Assembly (NCBI GenBank): GCA_002305755.1
Contig: DBQV01000070.1
Coordinates: forward strand, 2,135-20,056
Origin: Christensenella sp. UBA1385
GTDB lineage: Bacteria > Bacillota > Clostridia > Christensenellales > Aristaeellaceae
Reading direction: 5' to 3'
Length of the DNA stretch: 17,922 nucleotides
Within the stretch, counting starts at the first letter, position 1; every line of letters begins with the position of its first letter. A program made the translations under genes and the position numbers. The notes beneath the pieces are model-generated. The model saw nothing but the letters and a program-made list of their open reading frames with translations. It searched no databases and had not been told where the DNA came from. Shown piece after piece: positions 6,519 through 13,795 of this stretch.

Positions 6519-7814
6519 ATGAAAGTCAGGAACTATGCTGAACTGCAGGAAGCGCTTTTTGCGGAGGATGGAACGATCGAACTGATCGATTCCATCAACG
6601 CGCCCGCCGGCATCAGGCTGAGAAAAGGGCAAAGGCTCACGGCGGGCCGGGACGGCGTGATGCTGAGCTTTATCAACGGCGGCGGCATCGCCCTCAGCGG
6701 TGACAACGAGGTGTCGGGCCTGGCTGTGCAGACCTCTCCTGCCTCAAGGGCCGTCTACATTGACTCCGCGGAGGAGGATCTGGGCCTGATCCGGCTGAAG
6801 GGGCTGACCGTGACCGGCATGGTGCAGCTTTTGACCCGGGGGGCCAACAAGAAGCTCTCGGCTGATCTGCGCGATCTGGACATCGTTTCGGCGGATGCGC
6901 GCGCCTGTTCGGAGCGGCCCATGAAGTACGGCGTGATCGTGTATCAGGGCGCGCTGACGGTGTACAACTTCAGCCCCGACAAGGACAGCCTGATCCGCCT
7001 GCGCGCGGAAAATATCTCGGTGGGGCGCGAGAAGGCGCCCGTCATCGGAAGCGGCGTGTTTGTCGCCGGCTTTGGCGACGAGGGCGGCCGGGTGGTGGTC
7101 GAAAAGCTCACGACGGGCGAGGTGTATTCAAACGGCATGATCCCGCAGGGCCAGCCCAACCTGATCACCGGAGGCATCTTCATCGTGAACGGCGCCCATG
7201 CGCGCGAGGTGATCTCCGAGGGCCGCGTGGTCACCTACGGTACTAACGACATGGTGCTGGACGTGTGGGGAAGCGTGGACAGCTGGCTCGTCAAGGGCGA
7301 GGTCACCAGCTACGGGGCCAGCGGCATCGGCTTTGTAAACTTCGGCACGGTGGGGCGCTTCCGCGCCGAAAAAAGCATCGAGACCTACGGTCTGGGGGCG
7401 CGCGGCTTCAACCAGTATGACGGCACCATCGAGGACGGCTATTTTGAGCGCATCCTGACGTGGGGCGACGGCTCGGTGGGTATGCAGTTCTCAAAGCCTG
7501 TGGGCAGGATCACCATCGGCAAGGAGATCGTCACCCGGGGCGGCACCGGCAAGACGCTGGTCAAGGGCGTGATCGTGGAGCTTGCGGCGGACGCCGTGAG
7601 CGTGCTCTCGGGCGGCAGCATCGAGGAGCTGGACGTGCGGGGCGACATCGTGACCGCCGGCGCGGGTGTGACGGCCTACCATGTGAACGGCGGCCTGGTG
7701 AAGAAAATGCGCCTGGGCGGCAGCATCCGTTCGACCGGCGCGGGCGCCAGGGCCGCTGTGATCGAGAACGGCGGGCAGAGCGATACGGAGAGCCTTGGAA
7801 AGTACCTGGCATGA
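6519..7814 (+). CDS. Parallel beta-helix repeat protein, function unknown
   Basis: A 431-residue protein with no signal peptide and no membrane helix. The start (MKVRNYAELQEALF, then GTIELIDSI) resembles the cap of right-handed beta-helix proteins. From about residue 235 to 418 it consists of coils of roughly 25 residues with the pattern (I/V)xTxGxxxxGhxxxxGxh, for example GRVVTYG (236), GEVTSYG (260), KSIETYG (285), EIVTRGG (336), GDIVTAG (375) and GSIRSTG (401). AAAGGAG at 6504-6510 supports the start. It lies 51 bp after the GH43 gene and is the last gene before the terminator at 7820, so it belongs to the carbohydrate unit. Beta-helices of this kind often bind or cleave polysaccharides, but no lyase or hydrolase active site is recognised, and lack of an export signal argues against direct action on outside glycans. 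Confidence 0.8.
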   Translation: MKVRNYAELQEALFAEDGTIELIDSINAPAGIRLRKGQRLTAGRDGVMLSFINGGGIALSGDNEVSGLAVQTSPASRAVYIDSAEEDLGLIRLKGLTVTGMVQLLTRGANKKLSADLRDLDIVSADARACSERPMKYGVIVYQGALTVYNFSPDKDSLIRLRAENISVGREKAPVIGSGVFVAGFGDEGGRVVVEKLTTGEVYSNGMIPQGQPNLITGGIFIVNGAHAREVISEGRVVTYGTNDMVLDVWGSVDSWLVKGEVTSYGASGIGFVNFGTVGRFRAEKSIETYGLGARGFNQYDGTIEDGYFERILTWGDGSVGMQFSKPVGRITIGKEIVTRGGTGKTLVKGVIVELAADAVSVLSGGSIEELDVRGDIVTAGAGVTAYHVNGGLVKKMRLGGSIRSTGAGARAAVIENGGQSDTESLGKYLA

Positions 7815-7819
7815 TCGAT

Positions 7820-7853
7820 GCGGTGACGAGCGCGGCTCGTCACCGCTTTTTTT
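7820..7853 (+). terminator. Intrinsic terminator of the carbohydrate unit
   Basis: A perfect 12-bp stem (7820-7831 pairing with 7835-7846), a 3-base loop, and seven Ts at 7847-7853. It begins 5 bases after the stop of the beta-helix gene and isolates it from the MarR operon downstream. Confidence 0.95.
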
Positions 7854-7885
7854 CGGGAAGGGGCGGGAAAGAAGGGGACAGGGGC

Positions 7886-7914
7886 TTGACAAAATATATC
7901 TAATTAGATATTAT
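7886..7914 (+). promoter_or_regulatory. Promoter of the marR-pirin operon
   Basis: A near-consensus sigma-A promoter: TTGACA at 7886-7891 and TATTAT at 7909-7914, spaced by 17 bases. The expected start is near 7921, about 25 bases before the GTG start of the MarR gene. The stretch is strongly AT-rich in an otherwise GC-rich neighbourhood. Confidence 0.9.
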
Positions 7915-7920
7915 CTAATT
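7896..7920 (+). promoter_or_regulatory. MarR operator: overlapping palindromes over the -10 box
   Basis: Two perfect inverted repeats share an arm: ATATCTAATTAGATAT (7896-7911, 8-0-8) and AATTAGATATTATCTAATT (7902-7920, 9-1-9). The repeated arm TATCTAATT therefore occurs at 7897-7905 and 7912-7920, with its complement at 7902-7910. The site covers the spacer and -10 element, so binding would block RNA polymerase. AT-rich palindromes of this size are typical MarR-family operators, and the first gene encodes a MarR protein, so autorepression is the natural reading. Confidence 0.8.
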
Positions 7921-7945
7921 GCATCATTGAGGCGAGGAGGGGAGA

Positions 7946-8362
7946 GTGATCGATACCGTGATGAAGCTGCTGATCGGCATGCACCGCAATGTGCTGGAGC
8001 TGGATAGAAAAACAGCGCGGCTGGCGGGCGAAGAGGGGCTGACCCTCGGCCAGTTCGCTGTGCTGGAAGTCCTGCACAGCAAGGGCGATCTGCCGGTGGG
8101 CGTGGTGCGGGATCGAATCCTGTCGAGCGTCGGCACCATCTCCGTCATCATCCGCAACCTGGAGCAGCGCGGGCTGGTGCAGCGCCTGCCCGATCCGGGC
8201 GACCGCCGGGTCTGCCTGCTGCATATCACGCCGGAGGGCGAAAAGCTGATCTCAAAGGTAGTGCCCCGCAACAACGAAATGATCCAACAAGCCTTTTCCC
8301 CGCTGACGGCGGAGGAACAGGCTGAACTGCTGAGACTAATGAAAAAAATGGGAGGAAAATAA
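7946..8362 (+). CDS. MarR-family transcriptional repressor
   Basis: A 138-residue cytoplasmic regulator of usual MarR length. A dimerisation helix (residues ~1-30) is followed by a winged-helix core: LTLGQFAVLEVL, the recognition-helix region SSVGTISVIIRNLEQRGLVQR, and the wing PDPGDRRVCLLHITPEG with the conserved D-x-x-DRR. The start is GTG at 7946 with AGGAGG at 7935-7940, 5 bases upstream. It has a single cysteine, in the wing (RRVC), which could allow redox or quinone sensing as in some MarR proteins (inference). It leads an operon with pirin (1 base apart), GNAT and FMN reductase, and its promoter carries the palindromic operator, so it most likely represses itself and these genes until an oxidant, phenolic or quinone is sensed. 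Confidence 0.93.
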   Translation: MIDTVMKLLIGMHRNVLELDRKTARLAGEEGLTLGQFAVLEVLHSKGDLPVGVVRDRILSSVGTISVIIRNLEQRGLVQRLPDPGDRRVCLLHITPEGEKLISKVVPRNNEMIQQAFSPLTAEEQAELLRLMKKMGGK

Positions 8363-8363
8363 G

Positions 8364-9215
8364 ATGGACAGAAAGATTAAGACCAAGGTGCAGGGATTCA
8401 GGACTGTGGACGGCGCGGGCGTCAGCCTGGTGCGCGTGCTGGGCCGCGACACGGTGGAGGAGTTTGACCCCATCCTGATGCTGGACTCCTTTGACAGCAC
8501 CAACCCCTCCGACTACACCGCGGGTTTCCCGATGCACCCTCACCGCGGCATCGAGACCATCAGCTACCTGTACAAGGGCAAGATGAAGCATAAGGATACC
8601 CTCGGCAACGAGGATACCATCACCGACGGCGAGGTGCAGTGGATGAATGCCGGCTCGGGCATCCTGCACGAGGAACAGGTGCCCGCCGCGGAACGCCTGC
8701 TGGGCGTGCAGCTGTGGCTCAACCTGCCTGCGAAGGAGAAGATGAGCAAGCCCACCTATCGCGCCATCGGCAAAACGCAGATCGAGGACATCCCCTTTGA
8801 CGGCGGCTACCTGCGCCTGCTGGCCGGCAGCTATCAGGGCCATGAGGGCCACAAGGGCGACCATGTGCAGATCGACTACTATGACGTCCATCTGGATGAA
8901 GGCAAAGAGTTTGTCGTGGAGACCCGGCCGGATGATTCGCTGATGGTGTTTACGCTGCTGGGCGATGCCGTTGTGGCGGGCGAGCGCGTGCGCGAAAAGA
9001 CCGCGGTGAAGCTGACGGAGGGCGACCGGCTGGTGCTGAAGGGCGCTGAGGGCGGCTCTCAGATCCTGGTGATGAAGTCAAGGGCGCTGGGCGAGCCGGT
9101 GGCCTGGGCCGGTCCCATCGTGATGAACACCAGGGCGGAACTCAGCCAGGCCTTCAGCGAGCTGCAGCACGGCGGCTTCATCAAGGACGAGCTGGATTTC
9201 AAGCCCGAAGCCTGA
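8364..9215 (+). CDS. Pirin family protein (bicupin)
   Basis: A 283-residue cytoplasmic pirin. The N-terminal cupin shows the metal site FPMHPHRGIETISY and GSGILHEE, with H58, H60, H102 and E104 matching the iron ligands of the family. The second cupin lies roughly at residues 150-265 (IDYYDVHLDEGKEF to the LVMKS strand). Bacterial pirins have shown quercetin 2,3-dioxygenase activity in some cases (YhhW) and partner-binding regulatory roles in others, so the reaction here is not certain. GGAGG lies a few bases before the ATG, at the end of the MarR gene, so the two are tightly coupled. Its place between a MarR regulator and a flavin reductase points to handling of aromatic or redox-active compounds. 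Confidence 0.94.
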   Translation: MDRKIKTKVQGFRTVDGAGVSLVRVLGRDTVEEFDPILMLDSFDSTNPSDYTAGFPMHPHRGIETISYLYKGKMKHKDTLGNEDTITDGEVQWMNAGSGILHEEQVPAAERLLGVQLWLNLPAKEKMSKPTYRAIGKTQIEDIPFDGGYLRLLAGSYQGHEGHKGDHVQIDYYDVHLDEGKEFVVETRPDDSLMVFTLLGDAVVAGERVREKTAVKLTEGDRLVLKGAEGGSQILVMKSRALGEPVAWAGPIVMNTRAELSQAFSELQHGGFIKDELDFKPEA

Positions 9216-9239
9216 TACTGAAGGATAAGGAGCGTTGAC

Positions 9240-9515
9240 ATGGTCAAGGTCGTATTTGATAAGGAAAACAATCGCGCGGTCGCCCTGGACGGCGAGCGCG
9301 AGATCGGCGAGAGCACCTTCAGCGCCTCCGCCCGTCTGTGGATCATCGACCACACGCAGGTGGATGAAGCCTATGGCGGACAGGGCATCGCGAGGCGGCT
9401 GGTAGATACCATTGTGGACGAGGCCAGGCGGGAGGGCATCAAGCTGACCGCTACCTGCCCCTACGCTGCCAAGGTATTCAAAGAAGAAAAATATCAGGAT
9501 ATTATTCTGAAGTAA
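9240..9515 (+). CDS. Small GNAT-fold N-acetyltransferase (CG type, YjdJ-like)
   Basis: A 91-residue single-domain protein of the short GNAT subfamily (Acetyltransf_CG type). The acetyl-CoA loop appears as VDEAYGGQGIARRLVDTIVDEARREG (Gx-Gx-G/A-like pyrophosphate loop), followed by the subfamily hallmark TCPYAAKVFKE near the C-terminus, with its conserved cysteine, proline and tyrosine. Such proteins bind acetyl-CoA; substrates are mostly unknown. AAGGAG precedes the ATG by 8 bases. It lies 24 bp after pirin and 12 bp before the FMN reductase, within the MarR-led operon. Full length for this subfamily. Confidence 0.9.
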   Translation: MVKVVFDKENNRAVALDGEREIGESTFSASARLWIIDHTQVDEAYGGQGIARRLVDTIVDEARREGIKLTATCPYAAKVFKEEKYQDIILK

Positions 9516-9527
9516 AGGGATGAGGAT

Positions 9528-10079
9528 ATGAAGATCGGCATGATCGTCGGCTCCCTGCGCAGGGACTCGTGGAACGCCAAGGTGGCCATGACGGTAAAGG
9601 GGCTTCTGCCCGCCGCCCATGAGACGCAGGTGCTGGGGATAGGCGAGCTTGGATTGTACAATCAGGATCTGGACGGGGAAGGCGCGCCCGAAAGCTGGAA
9701 GAAGCTTCGCCAAAGCGCGCGGGCATGCGATGCCTTCATCTTCTTCACACCGGAGTATAACCGCTCTTACGCGCCCGCCCTTAAAAACGCGCTGGATATC
9801 CTCTCCCGCGATCCGCTGGGCAGCCCGCTCGCGGGCAAGCCAGCGGCCGTGTTCTCCGCATCGCCCGGCACTTACGGCGGCATGATGGCCAATCATGCCC
9901 TGCGCCCTGTGCTCTTCAGCCTGGGGATGATCCCGATGCAGCAGCCGGAGGTGGCGCTGTCCAAGGTGCACACCTGCTTTGAAGGCGGCGCGGTCAACGA
10001 AGCCACGCTGCGCCTGCTGCAAAAAGCGGCGAATGCCTTTGCGGATTTCGCGGGCAAATGGTACGCGCAGAAGGATTAG
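9528..10079 (+). CDS. NADPH-dependent FMN reductase (chromate/azo/quinone reductase type)
   Basis: A 183-residue flavodoxin-fold oxidoreductase. The phosphate-binding loop of FMN is GSLRRDSWN (residues 8-16), and the family signature TPEYNRSYAPALKNALD (about residues 75-91) contacts the flavin ring. A SASPGTYGG loop follows near residue 110. Relatives (YieF/ChrR, AzoR-like YhdA) reduce quinones, azo dyes and chromate by two electrons using NAD(P)H. As the last gene of the MarR-led operon it is the likely detoxifying enzyme for a redox-active compound (inference). The start follows GATGAGGAT; it lies 12 bp after the GNAT gene. Confidence 0.94.
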   Translation: MKIGMIVGSLRRDSWNAKVAMTVKGLLPAAHETQVLGIGELGLYNQDLDGEGAPESWKKLRQSARACDAFIFFTPEYNRSYAPALKNALDILSRDPLGSPLAGKPAAVFSASPGTYGGMMANHALRPVLFSLGMIPMQQPEVALSKVHTCFEGGAVNEATLRLLQKAANAFADFAGKWYAQKD

Positions 10080-10104
10080 CATCAGCGCTGGCGTCGCGGC
10101 AGGG

Positions 10105-10175
10105 ACAATTGCCTGCTTCGTGAATGGGCCGCCATGTTGTCGACTGTGATCGGCAGCATGGCGGCCCAGAATTGT
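10105..10175 (+). repeat. Two-tier inverted repeat in the convergent intergenic region
   Basis: A perfect 12-bp stem (10125-10136 with 10157-10168, TGGGCCGCCATG arms) with a 20-base loop. Outside it, ACAATT (10105-10110) can pair with AATTGT (10170-10175). A short T-rich stretch (TTGTTTTA) follows on the plus strand, so it may serve as terminator for the MarR operon, but the T-tract is weak and the loop long. It lies between convergent genes, consistent with a bidirectional terminator or a dispersed structured repeat. Confidence 0.55.
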
Positions 10176-10213
10176 TTTATCGGGTAGAGCGAGGGGCGGC
10201 GCCCGGCTTCGGC

Positions 10214-10252
10214 CCATCCGCCGCGCGCAGAGCGAAGCGAAAAGGCGGATGG
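10214..10252. repeat. Inverted repeat before the trkH stop
   Basis: CCATCCGCC (10214-10222) and GGCGGATGG (10244-10252) are perfect 9-bp arms around a 21-base purine-rich loop. It lies 18 bases beyond the stop of trkH on the minus strand. No T-run follows on either strand, so a terminator role is uncertain. The remaining intergenic sequence (10080-10104, 10176-10213) shows no gene. Confidence 0.45.
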
Positions 10253-10269
10253 ACGGTCGCCCTTCCCCG

Positions 10270-11721
10270 TCAGATCCCCTTTTTCCAGAACCCCGGGAAG
10301 AACAGCAGCATCACCGGGTAGACCTCCAGCCGGCCGATGATCATGCACAGGGAGAGCACGATCTTGCTCAGCGGGGAAAAGCCGGCGAAGTTGCCCATGG
10401 GGCCGACGGCGTTCAGGCCGGGGCCCACATTGTTGATGGTGGCGACCACCGAGGTGACGGTGGTGATCAGATCCCGCCCCTCCAGCGCCACCACCATGAC
10501 GGCGGAGACGAAGATGAGGATGTAGAAGAAGAAGAAGGCCATTACGCCTGAGACCACGGCCTCATCCACCACATGGCCGTTGATCTTGATGGCGCGGACC
10601 GCGCGGGGGTGGTTGATGCGGGTGATCTCACGCTGCACGGTCTTGAGCAGCACGATCGAGCGGACCACCTTGATGCCGCCGCCCGTGCTGCCGGCGCTCG
10701 CGCCGATAAACATGAGCAGCAGCAGGATCAGACGGCTGAACACGGGCCACAGGTTGAAATCCACCGTGGAAAAGCCCGTGGTCGTCATCACGGAGCTCAC
10801 CTGGAAGGCCGCGTGCCGCAGCGACAGCAGCGGTGAGCGGTAGACCTGTCCGTAGTTGACGACGGCGATCATCAGCGTGGCCGCCAGCGCGATGAAGAAG
10901 TAGTATCTCAGCTCCTCGTCGCGCAGCGCGTTTCTGAGCCCGCCGCGCCTGAAGGCGATGAAGTAGAGCGTGAAGTTGACGCCGAACAGGAACATGAACA
11001 GCGTGATCACCACCTCGATGTAGGCGCTGCCGTAGGCCGCCACGCTGAGGTTCCTGTTGGAAAAGCCGCCTGTGCCCGCGGTGGAGAAGGCGTGGATCAG
11101 CGCGTCATACAGCGGCATGCCGCCCAGCAGCAGCAGGATCGTCTCGGCCAATGTGAGCAGGATGTAAATGGCATAGAGTATCTTGGCTGTTTGGCTGATC
11201 TTGGGCACCAGCTTACCGGGCGTGGGCCCGGGCGATTCGGCCCTGAGGATATGGATGGTGTTGGCCTTCACCGAGGGCAGGATGGCGATCATCATCACCA
11301 GCACGCCCATGCCGCCCATCCAGTGGGTAAAGCTGCGCCAGAACAGGATGCCGTGCGGCAGCCGCTCGATATCCCGCAGGATCGTGGCCCCGGTGGTGGT
11401 GAAGCCGGAGATGGATTCGAACACCGCGTCCACCGGGCGCGGGATGGCCCCGCTGAACAGGAAGGGCAGCGCGCCGATCACCGACATCAGCACCCAGCCC
11501 AGCGCCACTACGGCATAGCCGTCGCGGGCGTAGAGATCGGGCGTGCGGGCCTTGAGGCACGTCAGGGCGAAGCCGCCAAGCATCGCCAGGGCGATGGACC
11601 AGGCGAAGGCGGGCAGGTCGCTCTCCATATAGATCAGGGAAACCAGGAAGGAAGGCAGCATACAGGCCGCCTCCACCATCAGCAGGTTGCCTATGCTTTT
11701 GGCGATCATCCGGTAGTTCAT
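10270..11721 (-). CDS. trkH: Potassium uptake transporter, TrkH/KtrB family
   Basis: A 483-residue membrane K+ channel-like transporter with four M1-P-M2 repeats. The four selectivity-filter segments are visible: SGFTTTGAT (residues ~105-113), TAGTGGFS (~214-221), MTTTGFST (~312-319) and INNVGPG (~429-435), each with the conserved glycine. The intramembrane gate loop after the third repeat reads GASAGSTGGGIKVVR (~340-354). Its ATG lies 2 bases after the trkA stop, so both are made from one message and assemble as a homodimeric pore gated by an RCK ring. Length and four-repeat layout fit TrkH; the symbol follows common usage and KtrB-type naming would also be defensible. Confidence 0.95.
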   Translation of the reverse strand: MNYRMIAKSIGNLLMVEAACMLPSFLVSLIYMESDLPAFAWSIALAMLGGFALTCLKARTPDLYARDGYAVVALGWVLMSVIGALPFLFSGAIPRPVDAVFESISGFTTTGATILRDIERLPHGILFWRSFTHWMGGMGVLVMMIAILPSVKANTIHILRAESPGPTPGKLVPKISQTAKILYAIYILLTLAETILLLLGGMPLYDALIHAFSTAGTGGFSNRNLSVAAYGSAYIEVVITLFMFLFGVNFTLYFIAFRRGGLRNALRDEELRYYFFIALAATLMIAVVNYGQVYRSPLLSLRHAAFQVSSVMTTTGFSTVDFNLWPVFSRLILLLLMFIGASAGSTGGGIKVVRSIVLLKTVQREITRINHPRAVRAIKINGHVVDEAVVSGVMAFFFFYILIFVSAVMVVALEGRDLITTVTSVVATINNVGPGLNAVGPMGNFAGFSPLSKIVLSLCMIIGRLEVYPVMLLFFPGFWKKGI

Positions 11722-11723
11722 GC

Positions 11724-13088
11724 TTACTCTTCCGACAGGGCCAGGTCGCTCAGATCGTTCAGGCGCGTCTCATAGGCGATCAGGATCACGCTGTCAAGCG
11801 GCTTGATCACGTCGTTGCCGCCGGGGATGATGATCTCGTTGCGGCGCACGATGGCGGCCACCAGCACGCCCGGCCTGATGCGCAGCTTTTTGAGCGGGAT
11901 ATCGGTGCAGCGCGTGTGCTCGTCCGCCACAAATTCCAGCGCCTCGGCCCGTCCGTCCATGATGCGGTAGAGCGTCTTCACGGGGTTGTCCACCGCGTTC
12001 TGCAGCCCGCGTACATAGCGCAGGATGTAGTTGGCCGTGGTGATCTTGGGGCTGACCAGGTTGTCGATGCCCAGGTTTCTGATGGCGTTTGAGAAGTTGA
12101 TGCGGTTGATCTTGGCGATCACCTTGCCCACGCCGTACTGCTTGGCCAGCAGCGCGGCGATCAGGTTGTCCTCGTCATGGCCCGTTACGGGGATAAAGGC
12201 GCCCATGCTCTCCAGCTTTTCGGAGTGCAGCACGCTCTCATCCGAAGCGTCGCCATGGATGATGAGGGCCCCGGGCAGCATCTCGGTCAGCTCCACGCAG
12301 CGCTGCTCATCGATCTCGATGATCTTGACGCCCACGTCCATCTCATCCAGATATCTGGCCAGGTAATAGGCGATGCGGCCGCCGCCCATGATCATCACGT
12401 TCTTGATCTTCTGCGGCTGCACGCCCGCGCGGCGGAAAAACTGGATCACCCGGTAGGGGCGGCCCACGACGTAGATCACGTCGCCCGCGCAGATGACAAA
12501 GTCGCCCCGGGGGATGATGATCTCGTCGCCGCGCACCACGCCGCCGATCAGGATGGACAGCGGCGCGCGCCGCGTCATTTCCTGCAGGCTCATGCCCACG
12601 ATGGGCATTCCGGCCGCCACCTTCATCTCCATCATCACCACCCGCCCCTCGGCGAAGGATTCGATGTTGACGGCGGAGGGAAACTCAAGCAGCCGCGCGA
12701 TCTCGCCCGCCACGGCCTGCTCGGGGTTGATCACCATATCCAACCCCAGGTCCTCCTTCAGGCGGCCCAGCTCGCTGGCGTATTCGGGGTCGCGTATGCG
12801 GGCGATGGTGTGCTGCGCGCCCAGCTTCTTGGCCGTCATGCAGCAGACCATGTTCATTTCGTCGCTGGTGGTGGCGGCGATCACCACGTCGGCCTCCCGC
12901 ACGCCGGCGTCTGCCAGCACGCCGGTATTGAGGCCGTTGCCCCTGACGCACATCACGTCAAGGGTCTCGTCCGCCTTTCTGAGCGCTTCCGGGTCTTTAT
13001 CAATAATGGTTACGTCATTATCTTCCCGGGAGAGGTTCTCGGCCAGGTTGAACCCGACCTTGCCGTCTCCTACAATAATGATCTTCAT
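11724..13088 (-). CDS. trkA: Trk system K+ regulatory protein with two RCK domains
   Basis: A 454-residue cytoplasmic gating subunit made of two RCK_N-RCK_C halves. The first Rossmann site is GDGKVG (residues 7-12) with the nucleotide-binding IIDKD; the second begins at MIMGGGRIAYYLARYL with IIEID. Each half ends in a TrkA-C domain (around LSILIGGVVRGDEIIIPRGD and IRPGVLVAAIVRRNEIIIPGG). Such rings bind NAD(H) and ATP/ADP and open the TrkH pore. A TTG nine bases upstream is in frame, but AAGGAG lies 10 bases before the ATG at 13088 and would be only one base from the TTG, so ATG is chosen. Transcribed with trkH. Confidence 0.95.
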   Translation of the reverse strand: MKIIIVGDGKVGFNLAENLSREDNDVTIIDKDPEALRKADETLDVMCVRGNGLNTGVLADAGVREADVVIAATTSDEMNMVCCMTAKKLGAQHTIARIRDPEYASELGRLKEDLGLDMVINPEQAVAGEIARLLEFPSAVNIESFAEGRVVMMEMKVAAGMPIVGMSLQEMTRRAPLSILIGGVVRGDEIIIPRGDFVICAGDVIYVVGRPYRVIQFFRRAGVQPQKIKNVMIMGGGRIAYYLARYLDEMDVGVKIIEIDEQRCVELTEMLPGALIIHGDASDESVLHSEKLESMGAFIPVTGHDEDNLIAALLAKQYGVGKVIAKINRINFSNAIRNLGIDNLVSPKITTANYILRYVRGLQNAVDNPVKTLYRIMDGRAEALEFVADEHTRCTDIPLKKLRIRPGVLVAAIVRRNEIIIPGGNDVIKPLDSVILIAYETRLNDLSDLALSEE

Positions 13089-13140
13089 CCAGGTCAATCT
13101 CCTTCAGACAAGCAAGAAAACAAATGCCACAAAAGTCAAA

Positions 13141-13164
13141 GGCCGGCGCGACGATGCGCCGACC
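13141..13164 (-). terminator. Hairpin upstream of trkA (terminator of the YbjN gene or leader hairpin)
   Basis: On the minus strand GGTCGGCGC (13164-13156) pairs with GCGCCGGCC (13149-13141) through nine positions, one of them G-U, with a 6-base loop, followed by TTTGACTTTTG. It lies between the YbjN-like gene and trkA. It may end the upstream transcript, or be part of the trkA leader if the predicted promoter is used. The T-tract is interrupted. Confidence 0.5.
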
Positions 13165-13169
13165 TTAAC

Positions 13170-13198
13170 AATCTACCACCGGCCGGGGTACAAGTCAA
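13170..13198 (-). promoter_or_regulatory. Possible trkA-trkH promoter
   Basis: Read on the minus strand, TTGACT (13198-13193) and TAGATT (13175-13170) are spaced by 17 bases. The expected start near 13163 would place the GC hairpin (13141-13164) at the very 5' end of the message. The promoter sits 22 bases after the stop of the YbjN-like gene. Confidence 0.5.
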
Positions 13199-13219
13199 TC
13201 GCGCGGGGAGAGGCCCTCC

Positions 13220-13750
13220 TCACTCATGCGCCTGATAGACCTCCAGCGGGTCGGCGCCCTGCGTGCTGACCTTGAGCAGGTCGTTGCCCCACGCTTCCAT
13301 CAAGCTCAGCGGCCAGTTCAGCAGATCGTTCAGCTCACCATGGCCGGGCAGGGTACCGTTGATCATCTGGGTGGAACGGCACAGCAGCTCGCCGTCCTCA
13401 TAATCCAGCACAAAGTAAGCATAGTAGCTGCTTTTGTTGATCAGGTTCAGCAGCTTGCCCGTGGCGTCCCGGTACTCCTTTGCCACCTTGATCGGGGAAG
13501 AAACATCCACGAACACCATGTCGTCGTAGAGCCACATCACCGCCTCCACCTGCGAAAGCTGCGAATCCAGCTCGTACTGCAGATCATAGGTCGTAAACTT
13601 CTCGTCAAAGCGATAGATGAGGTTCTGGCTGTCCAGATACTCGCGGACCAGGTCGATCAGCTCCTGAGGGGCGGCGGCTTCCTGCGCCGATGCGGGCGGA
13701 ATGCCCAGCATCAGCCCCGCCAGCAGCAAGAGACAAAGCAGTTTTTTCAC
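13220..13750 (-). CDS. Secreted YbjN-like domain protein
   Basis: A 176-residue exported protein. The frame opens at 13861, but GTG at 13750 has AAGGAGG seven bases upstream and begins a clean signal peptide (KKLLCLLLLAGLMLGIPPASA, cleavage likely after SAQ or ASA). The mature part (from ELIDLVREYLDSQNL through DYEDGELLCRSTQMING) has the order of strands and helices seen in YbjN/type-III-chaperone-like domains: an N-terminal helix, a strand pair, a long helix with LLNLINKSSYYAYFVLDY, and a final strand-helix. Function is unknown. It has its own promoter and a possible terminator after it, so it is probably a single-gene unit between the K+ system and the exporter. Family call is by pattern and moderate. 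Confidence 0.65.
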   Translation of the reverse strand: MKKLLCLLLLAGLMLGIPPASAQEAAAPQELIDLVREYLDSQNLIYRFDEKFTTYDLQYELDSQLSQVEAVMWLYDDMVFVDVSSPIKVAKEYRDATGKLLNLINKSSYYAYFVLDYEDGELLCRSTQMINGTLPGHGELNDLLNWPLSLMEAWGNDLLKVSTQGADPLEVYQAHE

Positions 13751-13795
13751 GGCAGTTCCTCCTTGTTCGTCCGCCAGAATATGGATGATACAGCC

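Noticed and set aside
13089..13219. c-di-AMP (ydaO/yuaA) riboswitch before trkA, as often found before K+ transporters
   Set aside because: The leader is too short for that riboswitch, and only one simple hairpin is seen.
12177..13269. Plus-strand frames of 258-352 residues opposite trkA
   Set aside because: They are antisense to a well-supported RCK protein, with His/Asp-rich low-complexity composition.
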